Part shown: positions 9,421-22,200 of the stretch, piece by piece
Numbering within the stretch: position 1 is the stretch's first letter
Layout: the number at the start of each line of letters is the position of its first letter
NCBI GenBank assembly: GCA_002396485.1
Contig: DGXZ01000057.1
Span: 1,678 to 65,677 of the forward strand
Direction: 5' to 3'
From: Spartobacteria bacterium UBA5019
GTDB lineage: Bacteria > Verrucomicrobiota > Verrucomicrobiia > Chthoniobacterales > Terrimicrobiaceae
DNA: 64,000 nt
The notes under the pieces: model-generated
What the model was told of the DNA's origin: nothing
Databases searched by the model: none
Seen by the model: only the letters and a program-made list of their open reading frames with translations
Made by a program: the position numbers and the translations under genes

Positions 9421-10260
9421 TTAGAACGAGAGATTCAGGTCAGCGCTGATGATATTGTTTGTGAAGTCGATGTTCCCGAAATTGATATTGTAGAACAGCG
9501 AAGCGGTCCAGCGTTCGCCGAACTTCGTCGACATGCCCACGCCGCCGAAAATGCTGTCGCGATAGGGGCCGGAGGTGCCGTAGCCGAAGGACGGCCCGGA
9601 GCCGCCATCAAGGCTGGAGGAGATCGTGGCCGCGTTGTTCAGGAATTCGTGCATCCATTGGGCCCGGACCTCAGGGATCAAAGTGACGCCCTTGGTGACA
9701 TCCCACAGGTAGGCGACCCGGCCGCCGAGGCTTGAGCGCAGACTGCTGGTGTTTTGCGAGCCGACCGCCAGATCAAGGCTGTCTGCACCCTGCTCGGTGA
9801 ATGCCGAAGTTCCCGCGTAGGTGTATTGAAGCCCCAGAAGCGGGCCGACGATGAATTTGTCGATTGTCCAATCCTTGCCGAGATTGATGCCGGCGTTGAA
9901 TTGGCCGGTGCCGGGATTCGCACGGGCGGTGCGGTTGATTGTACTGAATTTGATCGGACGCCGGGTCTGGAATCCCGTGTAGCCGCCGCCAATGACGGTG
10001 TCGGCATAGTAGCCGTCCTCGTTTTTGTAGGTGCCGTAGAGGCCAAAGAGAGCGCTATTGCCCCGGTTCGAGCCACCACCATTGTATTTCGCGTAGTTAA
10101 ATTGGTAACCGGCAAAGAGACCGCTGGAGAAGTTCTCGCTCAAACGATAGTCGGCACCGACCAGGAATCCGCCAGCACTGTTTCGGTAGTTCGGGGCGGA
10201 GGTGCCGCGGGCGTTTGAAAACTCACCCGTTGCCATGACCCAGGAATTCCAATTGGTCAG
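9421..10260 (-). other. autotransporter beta-barrel domain
   Basis: C-terminal 280 residues of the giant protein. Alternating hydrophobic strands with aromatic girdles are visible (NSWVMATGEFSN, GGFLVGADYRLSENFSSGLFAGYQF, FGLYGTYKNEDGYYADTVIGGGY, SLFYNINFGN), and the chain ends DLNLSF, with the terminal Phe that the BAM complex recognises. This establishes type V secretion for the upstream passenger. Confidence 0.88.
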
Positions 10261-13200
10261 GCCTGGCGCTTCGATGATCGGGGAGAGGGACTTGGGTGCC
10301 GCCGTGGATTTGCCATCGCGGTCGTTTTTGATCGGCTGCTCGGGGATTCCAACATATTGGAAACCCTGAGCACCGAAGCGGACGGAGCTCATGCGCTGGT
10401 TGAGGAGCTGTGTCTGGTTGTAAGCCTGCTCGATAACGAGGTCGGGCAGGCTCTCGTAAAATCCCGGCGCGATCTGGTCGAAGGCGGCGGGGTATTGAGA
10501 GGCAATCTGGAGATCGAGAGCGATGCTCACGGTTTCCCGGTCTCCGCTCTTGGCCAGAATAAAGCTGTCGAGGGCTTGGGCGACACGGCGCTGATTGGAA
10601 GTCGTGGCCACCCGCGTGTAAGTGTCGGGCGCAATCACAATGGTTCCGGTTGTGCCTTGGTTCAGGAATCGTCCCCGGAATGTCGCCGGGGCGGTGATGG
10701 CGTCGAATTCCCCGTTGATCCCGCCGGTCGCGGAGAGGAAGGGATACTGTTGCCCATAGGCGAGGCTGTCGTTTCCGCCGAAGTTGACGATGCTCAGCGT
10801 TCCCCCGAGTTGGGCGGTTCCGCTGATCACGATACGGTCGTAGCTCGAAGGGCTGGCGATTTCGAGGAGGGTGGTGGCGGTGGAGGTCCAGACCGGGTTC
10901 GAAATGATGGTGATCACGCCGGGCGAGTTGCCGGGCGAGAGCGTTCCGGCAATGGTCATTCCGCCGGGGGCGATCACTGTGCCATTGCCGCCCAGGGTGC
11001 CGGCGGTGTTGACAACGACAGAGTTCGCGGAGAGTTGGCCGTTGACTGAGAGAAGGCCCGCATTGATCGAGGCGGCGGCGCCGACGGTGACGGCGTTTTG
11101 GACATCGAGTTCGCCCGCGCCGGTCTTCGAGAAATTGCCCAGAGTGGCGAGGGTGCCGCCGGTGACGAGCGAGGTGCCGTTGACGACATTGAGGATGCCG
11201 CCGGTGACATTCAGCGTGGTGTTTTGCTGGATCACGAGGTTGCCGCTATTCGTGAAAATCAACCCGTCGATGGTGTTTTCAGTGCGACCGGTTGGAACCA
11301 CCGAGTAAACCGTGCCATTGGCGCCGTTGACGCTGAAGTCCACCCAAGTCGGGGTGTCCGGTCCGGCCCAGTTGTCGATGATGTTGCCGGTGGCTGTGCC
11401 GTTGTTGAGCGTGTAGATGAGGGTGTTTCCGGCGATTTGGAAGGTGCCGTTGTGCGAGTGGTTCGCGGAGAAGCTGGCGAGGAAATCCGAGGCGCTGAAG
11501 GTGGTATTGCCGAAGCTGACCAGCGTGTTGTTTCCTTTCTGGAGATATTTTCCAGAGCCCAAGTCAAAGGTGCGGTTGCCGGAGTTTCCACCATTGATGA
11601 AGTTGCCCGAGGCGGAGATGTTGCCGCCGCTGGCGAGGGAGACGACGGCATTGGAGTTCGACCACGTGAGATCGGTAATGCCCGTGAGGGAGATGCGAGA
11701 TGTGGCATTTCCAAGGACAAGCGTTCCCGAGGACAGCGTGAGAGCGCCGTTGCCGAGGGCTTTCGCGTGGAGGGCTTGAATGGAACCTGCGGCGAGTGTG
11801 GTTCCGCCGGTATAGGTATTGTTGCCGGAGAGGACCAGTGAGCCGCTGCCGGATTGGCGGAGGGCGCCGGCTCCAGAGATGGTTGCCGCGAGGGCTTGAG
11901 CGGTGGCGCTGTTGAAAGCGAGCGTGCCTGCGGAGATGACTGTGGTGCCGGTGCGGGTGTTGTTGCCGAGGAGTGTGAGAGTGCCGGTGCCTTGCTTGGT
12001 GAGCGAACCGTTGCCGGACAGGGTGGGCTGCCAGTTCACATGGAAGGCGCCGGTGTTGATGGTGCCACCGCTGGAGTTGATAGAGGTGGTCCCTCCATTC
12101 GGTGCGGTGGCGGTGAAATTGGCGGTGGCGAGAAGCGTCCCACCGTTGAAGGTGAATGAGGAACCCGTGCTGGCAAGGGTCAGGTTGCCGAGGGAGAGAT
12201 TTCCGCCGCCAAGGGTGTAGGAGCCCGTGCCGCCATTGCTCCCACCGAGGGCCAGAGCCGGAGCCGTGATGTTGCCGCCGGTTTGGGTGGCACTGCCTGT
12301 GGCCTGGTTGGAGCCAACGGACATGTTAGAACCAATGAGCAAAGTGGCATTGCCGGAGACAAGCAGGACACCAGAGTCCCCCAGGCCTTCGCCGATGGTG
12401 ACCGAAGACGCGCCAGCAAGATTCAGGACGGCCGAGCCGCCGAGGGAGAGGGTGGCATTGGCGGAGGTGAGGTTGTCCACAGAGACCACGCCATTGGCGG
12501 TGGTGGTGCCGCTGGTAATGGCGAGCGTGCCGCCACGGATGCTCAGACCGCTTCCAAGGGAGTTTGTGCCATTGAGGCTGAGCGTGCCGTTGCCGGATTT
12601 GGTGAGGGAACCACCGCCTGTGATGTTGCCGCTGAAAGCGGCGGAGGTGTTGTCGCCACCGGCGGTGAGGCGGTTGGATTGGAGGTCGATGGCACCCGCC
12701 CCGGCGATGGAGCCGAGGGTTTCGTTGCCACCGAGTTGGAATAGCGCTCCGCTGGCGACGGTGAGCGCGGAGGAGTTGCCGAGGCGTTCGTCGCCTTGGG
12801 TGGCGAGCGTACCGGAGTTGACCAGTGTCGTGCCGGAGTTTGCGTTGGCCCCGGCCAGCGTGAGGGTAGCGGCTCCGTTTTTCGTCAGCGAGCCGCTGCC
12901 GGAGAGGATTCCGGAGTAGGTTCCGTTCGCGGATTGGTTGAACACCAGTGCAGCGGTGTTCGCTATGTTGCCTTGGAGGCTGTCGGAGTTGCCGGCGAGC
13001 GTTCCTGCGGAAATGGTGGTACCGCCAGTGTAGGTGTTGTTGCCGGTGAGGGTGAGGGTGCCGTTGCCGCGTTTGGCGAATGCGCCTGCGCCGGTGATGG
13101 TGCCGTCAAAAGTGAGGTTCGACGATGCATTGTAGGAGAACGAGGTTCCGGCGGCGGTGCCGATATGGACTGCGGTGCCGTTGAGCGAAGCGACTTCGAG

Positions 13201-16200
13201 CGTGCCGCCATCGATCTGGATGTCCGACCCACCGGAAACCACAATCGGAACGGTGAAGGTGACATTGCCCGCCGTGGAGGTGAGGTGCATTCCGGTTCCG
13301 GCGGATCCGTTGAGGGTGAGGGCGCCGTTGCCGCCAACGCCGACGGTTTGATTGGTCGAGACGATGAAGTTCCTGACGGTGGCGTTCTGGCTGAGGTTGA
13401 TGTTGGCGAGCGTGGTTGCGTTCACTCCGCTTGATGCGAAGTGGATGTCCCCTGTGCTGGGGCCAAATGTCGCATCGCCGACAGTTGCGCTGGAGTTATT
13501 CGACCAGTTGTTTGCGGCGAACCAATCGGTGCCGTTGCTGCCGACCCAGTAGATGTCGGAAACGGCCGCGAGGACGGCGAGGTTGAGTTTTTGGGCTCCC
13601 TCGCCGGTGTAGAAGTAGACCTCGTTACCGCCGAAGGTTTGGGCATTCGAGGCGCCGTAGTTGTTCAAGTTGGTCGCATTGACCTTGGCCGCCCCGCCAA
13701 GGACTGTGAAGTTGCCTGGAGCAGAAGAAGAGCCGTTGAAGCCGGTGAGGTTCGAGAGTGAGAAGTTGCCGAAGGAAACGGAGGAACCGTTGACGGCGAG
13801 GCTGGATGCCGGATTGAAAACGAGGTTGGAGCCGGCGGCGAGGGTCAAGTTGCCGCCGAGGGTGCCATTTCCGCCAAGGGTGGCAGCGTTGCCGATGGTG
13901 ACAGGGGTCGATCCAAGAGTGCCGGTGACGACGAGCGTGCCGGCGGTGACTGTCGTGGGACCGGCATAAGTGTTATTTCCCGATAGAGTGAGGTTGCCAG
14001 TGCCGGCTTTGGCGAAAGCTCCGCCACCGGCGATGTTGCCGCTGAAAGTGGTAGAGGAGTTGTCGCCGCCGGCCGTGAGGGTGTTGGATTGGAGGTTGAT
14101 GGCTCCCGCACCGGCGATGGAGCCGAGGGTTTCGTTGCCACCGAGTTGGAAGGTCGCGCCGCTGGCGACTGAGAGCGAGGAAGAGTCCGAAATGCGTTCG
14201 TTACCTTGCGTGGCAAGCGTTCCTGCGGAAACCGTGGTGCCGCCCATGTAGGAGTTGTTGCCAGCGAGGGTGAGGGTGCCATTAGCGGTTTTGGCGAGTG
14301 AGCCGGTGCCGGTGATCGCTCCGCTGTAGGTGGCGTTGCCGAACTCGGCGATAGTGAGGGTTTGCGCGGCAGCGATCGCAGTCGCTCCCCCACCCTGTAG
14401 GGAGCCGATGGTTTCGCTGGCGGCGATGGTGAAGGTGGCATTGGCCGAGTTCAGAGTGACAGTGCCGGTGTCGGACAGGGCGGAACCGCCTTGGACGATC
14501 AGGTTGCCGCCGTTGATCGAAGTGTTTCCGGTGAAGGTGTTGATTCCGGAGAGGGTGAGGTTGCCGGTGCCGCGCTTGAGGAGGCTGCCGTTGCCCGAGA
14601 TGTTGCCGGTGATGGCGGTGGAGTTCCCGCCACCGATGGTTAGGAAGGTGGAATTTGAGCCGAAGCTGATCGCGCCGCCGAAAGCGAGATCGCCGGAGTC
14701 GGCGGCGAAGAGTGCGTTTTTCGCAAGGGTGATGGTGGAGTTGATGGTTTGGGTATTGGTCGAATCGTTTTCGACATTGCCCGCGAGTGTGATGGTGTTG
14801 TTGGAAATAATGAATTGCGAGGCACCCGTATTGAAGACGACGCCGCCGACGGATTGGTAGGTGACGGTATCGACGGCAGTTTGATTCGCGCCTGCGAAGT
14901 GGACGATGGCACCGGGGACGGGTGGGTTGACCCAGTTCGTGGCGGTAGTCCAGCTGCCGTTGCCCGCGCCACCGGTCCAGGTGTAGTCGGTACCGGGAGG
15001 TGGAGCTACGGTTTGGAAGAGGAGGTTGTTTCCGCTCACGACAAAGTTTCCGGAAACGGTGAAGTTGCCGACGGCGTTGTAATGGAGGTTCGCCGTGTTG
15101 AGGGAGGAAACCCCGTTGCCAGTAAGGACGGTGAAGTTGCCGGCGGCGTAGCCCAGGTTGCTGAAGTCGAAGACGACGGGGCCGTTGACGGTAGCACTGC
15201 CTGAGGCGTTGATGCGGTCGCTGGTGGCGTTGCCGAGGTTGTAGAGGAGGTCGCCACCGTTGAGGGTGATGCCGCCGACGGAGATCGTATCGATGGTGTT
15301 GACCGCGCCTGGGCTATAAGCGGCACCGGTTTGCAGGACGAGTGTGGAATTTGTGAGGTTGCCGCTGGCGAGGGTGCCGGAATTGACAATTGTGTTGCCG
15401 GAGTGGGTGTTCGTGCCGTTGAGGGTGAGAGTGGCTGAGCCATTTTTGGCGACGGAGCCCGTGCCCGAGATGTTGCCTGAGAAGGTGCCGTTGACGGATT
15501 GGTTGAAAGCGAGGGTGGCGTTGTTTGTGATGTTGCCGGTGATGGAACCAGAGGAAATGGCAAGTGTGCCGCCGGAGATGGTGGTGCCGCCCGTGTAGGT
15601 GCTGGTTCCATTGAGCGTGAGCGTGCCAGTGCCGGATTTCACAAGACCATTCGAACCGCCGATGGTGTCGATGGTGACGGTGGGCGAAGTGCCGTTGACC
15701 GAGATGGTGGTGGCATTTCCGGCGAGGACGAGCGGGGCGGTGATGCTGACATTTCCCGCTGTAGATTCGACGGCGATGGCAGTGGCGAGGTTACCGCTGA
15801 TGGTGAGGATGCCCGTGCCGCCAATCGACACAGGTTCGGATGTGGTGACGGTAAGGCCGGTGATGGTGGCGTTGGAATTGAGGAGGGACGCAGCAGTGGT
15901 GGTGGCGTTGGCTCCCGTGGAGGCGAAGGTGACGGATTGCGTGCCGTTGGTCGCGAGGGTGGTGTTACCGAGGGTGGCGTTTGCGGTGGCGGACCAGTTG
16001 TCGGCGGCGAGCCATGAGGTTCCGTTCGAGCCGACCCAGTAGAGGCTGGACGGGTCCGGTGGCGTGGAGCCGCTGGTGATGTAGAGGAAGAGGCTTTCGA
16101 GCTTGTCAACACCCGCCGTCGCATTAGTGCCACCGAAGTAGGCAAAGCGGCCATCGGAAAGGGTGTATTTGTTGGCGACGCCAAGATTCTGGAGGTTGGC

Positions 16201-19200
16201 TGTGCTGATGTAGGCGTTCGGAGTGTTCAGAGGGGTATTGGAGGTGAAGAGCGCAAAGGTCTGGTTTCCACTGGCGGATGGCAGGCCGAGGACATTCGAA
16301 ACGGAGAAATTGCCGAAAGAAAGGGTGGTTTCGGGACCGGTGAGGCTGAGCGAGGAGTTGCTGAAAACGAAATTCGATCCGGTGGTGAAAGTGATGTTTC
16401 CGCCGATCGATCCGCCGCCGCCAAGGGCGGCCGCGCTGGAGATGGTGACAGGTGTGGAGCCGAGGGCGCCGGTGACAAGGAGGGTGCCGGAATCGACGGT
16501 GGTGGCGCCGGTGTAGGTGCTGTTGCCGGAGAGCGTGAGGGTGCCGCTGCCGGTTTTCACGATGGAGGCAGTGCCATTCGAGTTCTGTGTGATAGCACCG
16601 GTGACGGTGGTGTTTGAGGAACCGTTGAATGTGAGCGAGAGGTTTTGGGGCGTGATGGGCGCGAGGGCAATGTTGCCGAGAACGAGGTCGCCGGATTGGG
16701 CGAGGATGCTCTTGCCGGTGGCGAGGTAGGTCAGGTTGCTCGTGATGGTCTGGGTGACGCCCGAGTTATTCGTGATACGGCCGCCGACGGTGAGGGTGTT
16801 GTTTGAGATGGTGAAACTCGCGGCGCCAGGCGCGAAGGTGATGGTGCCGGTGGAGTGGTTGCCAACGGTGTCCACCGAGGTGTTTTTGTTTCCGGCGAAA
16901 GTGATGGCGGCTCCGGCAGCGGGTTGGGAGCCCGAGAGCCAGTTCGCACCGGTGTTCCACTCGCCGGTTTGGTTGCCGGACCAGATGGCGGCAGCGGGGG
17001 CGGCTCCGGTGGTGAAAAGGATGTCTTTTGCACTATTGGAGAAATTTCCCACAAGGCCGGGGATATTGGAGGTGTAGCTTGTCGGCATGTTGTTTTGTTG
17101 CCCTGAATTCGCCCTGAAAATCGTGTAGGTTTGGTTTCCGACAAAACCTTGGTCACCGAAGTCGTCGTTGAAGAAGATTCCGGTTGTCATGCCACCCAGC
17201 GGGAACGGCAAAGAAATGGTGTCGGAGAGGTTTCCCGAAGCGAGATCCAGAACCAAAGTTCCGCCGCCCCATCCGGCCTGTTGAAGCGCGAGATTTTGGG
17301 CGAGGCCCGCACCGCCCGGGCTGAAGTAGCCGCCCTGAATCTGGAGGCTTTGGATTTCAAAACTGGAGCCCATCGTGGCCACGGTCCCGTTGAAACCGGT
17401 GGTGCCGGTGGTCAAAACACTGCCTGTATTGGAAAAATTGCCGCCGATGTGGATCGTGCCGGATTGCGAATAGATGGTTTGCGCACCGGTCGAAAGGAGT
17501 TGCGGCAGGAAATTGTCCCCGGAGAGGTTCACGATATTGCCGTTGGTGGTGATGGTGTTGTTCAGCGTGATGCCGCCGAAAATTTGGAGGGTTGTGGAGG
17601 AATCGGTGAAATTTTGCGAAGCCAGGCCGAGGCCGTTGTTTCCCGAGACTTGGAGAACAGTCGTGCCGTTAAAAGAGAAAGTGCCGTTGTAGCCGGAATT
17701 GTCGCCGGAGAGGGCGAGTTGCTGGCCGGCGCCGAGAGCGATGTTGCCGCTGCCGGAGAGGTTTCCCGAGATCGTAAGCGGGATGTAGGGCAGGCCGCCG
17801 GTTCCACTAACCGTGAGGGAGTTCGTGCCGAGGGAGACGGGGCCTGCAAATTCCAGGGAACCGCCGTCGATATAGAGTGTTGTATTTCCTGTAAGGGTGG
17901 TGTTTCCGGAGAAGTTGTTGGCGCCGGAGGAGTTGTAGATTGCCCCCGAGGACTGGCCGTAACCCGATCCGCTGATCAGCAGGTTCCTCGACCAATCGAA
18001 GGTTTCGGTGGCGCTGGAGATGGTGAGGGCAAGGGTGGCGTTGTTGCCGATCACCATTTGCCCGCCGGGGCCGGAGGGGAGGTTCGAGGCTGTCTGGACG
18101 AGGAGGGTGCCGGAATTCAGGAGGGTGGCGCCGGTGTAGGTGTTGGTTGCGTTGCCGAGGCTGAGGGTTCCGTTGTGGGTGGATGAGGTGCCGAGACCGC
18201 CGGTTCCGGAGACCGCCCCTTGCAGGCTGAGCGTGCCGCCATCGAGGACATTGGTGTAGAGGATGGCATTGTTCGCCGTGCTGACATTGCCGGTGAAGGT
18301 GGGGGTGGAAGCCATTGCGGCTATGGTGCTGTTGCCGAGGATTTGAATGGCACCGGAGAAAATGGGTGTGCCGGCTTTATTGAAGTAGAGCGTGCCGCCA
18401 AGGGTGGGATCGCCCATGCCATCCAGGGTGATGGTGTTTGTTAAAGTGCCGTTGGCTTGCGAGAGCTCTAACGCACCGTTTCCGGAAATGAAGACCGAAG
18501 CATTCGGGCCGAGATTGGACCCTAGGGCAATCTGCACCTGCCCGGCAGTGATGGTGAGGTTGCCTTGATAGTAGCCTTCACCCTGGAGAGATTGGGGCAG
18601 TGTGGTCGGGAGGGCATTCGCGGTGAAAACCAAAATGCCGGCACCGGTTTTGGTAATGCCGCCGGGGCCGGTGATGCCGCTGTCGAGGGTAATGGTGTAG
18701 CCGTTGGTGTCGAAGATGCCGGTTTCCTCGAGGACGATGGCTTGACGGTAGGCATTGTTGTAGGCATTGTTGTAAGAAGTGGTGATGTTCCCCGTGGCGC
18801 GGAGGGTGCCGCCGGAGAAAACGAGCGTGGGTGTAATGGTGGTTTTGGTGAGGTCGCCAATGGTGCCGGCTGCGGCGAGAACGCCCTGTTCGATGGTAGT
18901 GGTGCCGTGGTGCTTAAGGCCGCCATTGAGAGTAACAAGGAGGGTGCCGGCGCCGGTTTTCACGATATTGCCGGCAGGGAGGGCCTCGCTCGCGGAGACA
19001 ATATAGTCGTCGGTAAGGTTACCCGAGATGGCGATGGTCCGGTTGGCGGCGGCGTTGAAGGTGGCGGTGTTGACGCGGTTTTCGGTGCCGAGGTCGATAT
19101 TGGTGAGCGCAAGGTTTCCGGAGGCGGCATTGAAGGAGCGGTCCCAGTTAATGGTGAGGTTGCTGGAAACGGTCTGCGTGGAGGCGGAATTGTTCGTGAG

Positions 19201-22200
19201 GTCGCCGCCGAGAGTGATGGTGTTGTTTGAGATCGTGTAGGCTTGGGCACCGGCGAGGAAGGTGATCGAGCCCGTGGTTTGGTTGGCGGCGGTGTCCACC
19301 GAGCGGTTCGTGGCATTGCCGAAGAGGATGTCCGCGCCGGAAGCGGGGACGGCGTTGGATTGCCAGTTTGTGCCGGTGGCCCAAGATCCGCTGGTGTTGC
19401 CGGTCCAAGTGGCGTTCACTCCAGCGGCACCGGAGAAGACAAGGTTGCCGGAAGTATAGGAGAAATTGCCCACGAGGCCGGGGATGTTTGCGGAGGTGTA
19501 AGTGTAGTTGCCAGCGGTGGGGTCAAAATTGCTGGCGAGGGTGTAGGTGAAATTGCCGACGGGGGTGGAACCGCTCTCGAAGACGAAACGGATTTTGTTG
19601 CCTTTCTGGTTGGAGAAATTGCCGGTGTTGCCAAGGAAATCGGAGGTATTGTTGGCGGCGAGGGTGGAGAGGATGAAGCCGTTGTTGAAAGAAATGCCGT
19701 TGACGGTGAGGTTGGCCGTCTGGCTCAACCCGCCCGGACTGAGTCCACCGCCGGTGAACGAAACGAGTCCATTGCCTAGGGAACTCGCGGCAAGCACGCC
19801 TCCGGCGAGGCTTGTGCCGCCGGTGTAGGTGTTGTTTCCCTGGAGCCAAAGGGTACCTGCTTCGCCCTTCGACAACCCGCCGGGACCGGAGAGGCCGCCG
19901 GTGATGGTGAGTTGGACCGGGGCGTTGTTGGAACCCACATTGAAAGCGGTGAAATTGCCGGCGAGGTTGCCGCTGAGGGTGGAGTTTTGGAGGGCAATAT
20001 TGTTGGCGATGGCTGCGGAGGAATTGCCGGTGCCGAGGAATTGGATGGTGGCGGTGTTGCCGAAGGTCGAGATGGTGCCGTTCCCCGTGGCGTTGCCGCC
20101 ATAGAAAACCAGGGAGGCACTGGTGTTGGCGGTTGAGGTGGAGAGGTTCAGGGAATTCGAGCCGAGGGCGAGGGTGGCGCCGGGGTTGAGGGTGATGGCC
20201 GGGGAGGTGTAGACGGTCGAGTTGTTCGAGGTGTAGGAGTAAACCTGTAGATCGATCTGGTTTGCGGTGGAGACGAGGACGGTGGCGGGCGAACCGGCGC
20301 CGCCGATCGTGAGGTTGTTGAAGACCGAGGTGGCGTTGCCGGTTTTGGCGAGTTCCAGTGTGCCGCTGTTGACGGCGAAAGATCCATTGTAGGTGCTCGC
20401 GGAGGAGCCGCCGAGCGTGAGGGAGGAGTTGCCCGCGACGGTGAAGGTGTAGTTCACAGAATTGCTGCCGGTGGCGACAAGGGGACCGTTCAGCGCGATA
20501 GGGGCGTTGGCTGTGAAGGTGGTGCTGTTCGAAAAGGTGGTGTTGCCATTGAACGCTAGGGATCCTTGGCCGGTGACGGTGGCGTTACCGTTCAGGAAGA
20601 GGTTGTTCGAGAAGGTGTAGTTGCCTCCGCCTTGGGCGGCGAGGGTGCCGCCCGAGAAGGTGATATCGCCGCTTCCGGCCGCCCCGTTCGAGCCGAGGGC
20701 GAGCGTGCCGCTGGAAACCGCAACGCCGCCGGTGAAAGTGTTTCCCGATCCGGCGAGGGCAAGCGTGCCGGCGCCTGTCTGGGAAAAGCCGCCGCTGCCC
20801 GAGACATTGCCGGAGAGGAGGGTGGTGTTGCCGCCAGCGTTCGTGAGGAGGCCGCTGGTGGCGGTGTTTCCGGAGAGGGTGAGGTTTGCCGAGACGGCGG
20901 CGAGGGTGCCATTCGTGGTGAAGGCGAGGTCGTTCTGGATCGTTTGGGCGTAGGGAGAGGAATTGACGATGTTCGCGCCGACCGATGTGACATTGCCGAG
21001 GCCGGTGACATTTTGGGTGAAGCCGTTGAGGGTGATGGTGCCATTTTGGAGAACGAATGGCTGGGCGCCATAGCGGAAGGAGATGGCAGCGGCGGTGCGG
21101 TTCCCCTCGGCATCGACGGTGGCGGTGGTGGAGTTGCCGAGAGTGCCGAGGAATTGGATGGTGGAGTTGCCCGCCGGAATCTGGGTGGCTGCTGTGCCAT
21201 TGTTCGAACTCCAGTTTGAGACAGTATCCCACGAGCCGTTTCCTCCCGTCCACACCGAGGCGGGGATGGGTGTGTCGGTGTCGGATTTGATCGTGAGGAC
21301 CATGAAGGCGGGCTCGGTGGTGTTGGCGGTGAAGGTGAGGAGGTTGTTGCCGATGCGGTCGCCAAAGGGCGTGCCGTAGCCGGGCGTGAGGGCGTTGTTG
21401 AGGTTGAAGTTCCCGCCGACGAGGGCGGCGGAGTAGTAATTGTAACGGGGATTGTCCTTGGTGGTGCCGGTAGAGTCTGGCTGGGCGCCGCCGTAGAGGA
21501 GCGTGCCGTTGCTGGAGCCGGCGAGGCTTTGCGACCAGCCAACAGTGTAGATCGTCCCGTTGACTGGAACATACTGGACATCCTTCCCCTCGCCCGCGCC
21601 CCACCACACACTGCTCGAGAGGCTGCCGATTGGGCCATTGAGCGGGGTCGTCGTGCCATTTCCGATGGTGAGGGTCGCGTTGACAGTGCTCCCGACAGTG
21701 CCAAAGGTGAGGCCCGCAAGGAGGTCGCCGACCACGCGGCCAAAGACATCGTTGACGATGCCGGTGTTGTTTTGGGTGAAAGTGCCGGAAACTTGATAGG
21801 GCGGGTTGCTGCCGTAAATGCCTGTGGCGGCGATGAGGTCGGAGTATTTGAGTTGAATGGTGTTGTACCCGACGCCAGTTAGGGAATTGCCGGCAGGGAC
21901 AGGTGGCAGGGTGCCGTTGTAGGCGCCGAATGTCGTACCGGATTTCTGGGACGCCGTGAGTGTGACGGTGCCGTTCGTGGTAGCGTTTCCGCTGAACGAA
22001 GCGGTGTATTCGTAGATCTGTGCGGCGGTGTTTCGCTGGCCAAGTTGTTCGCCGACGCCGGCAAAGAAGCCACTGATGGTGGAGTTTTTTCCATGGAGGC
22101 TATCGAGGTAGGAGCTGAAATCGCCGTAGACCGTCTGGTTGTTGCTGCCCACTGTATATTGTGGGCTGATGATGCGAGTGAATTGTTGCTGGGGCGGAAG

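Noticed and set aside
12227..12919. Many plus-strand frames rich in Pro, Val and Glu opposite the autotransporter
   Set aside because: They mirror the repeated GGN/ACN/AAC codons of the sense strand; their repetitive composition follows from the autotransporter repeats.
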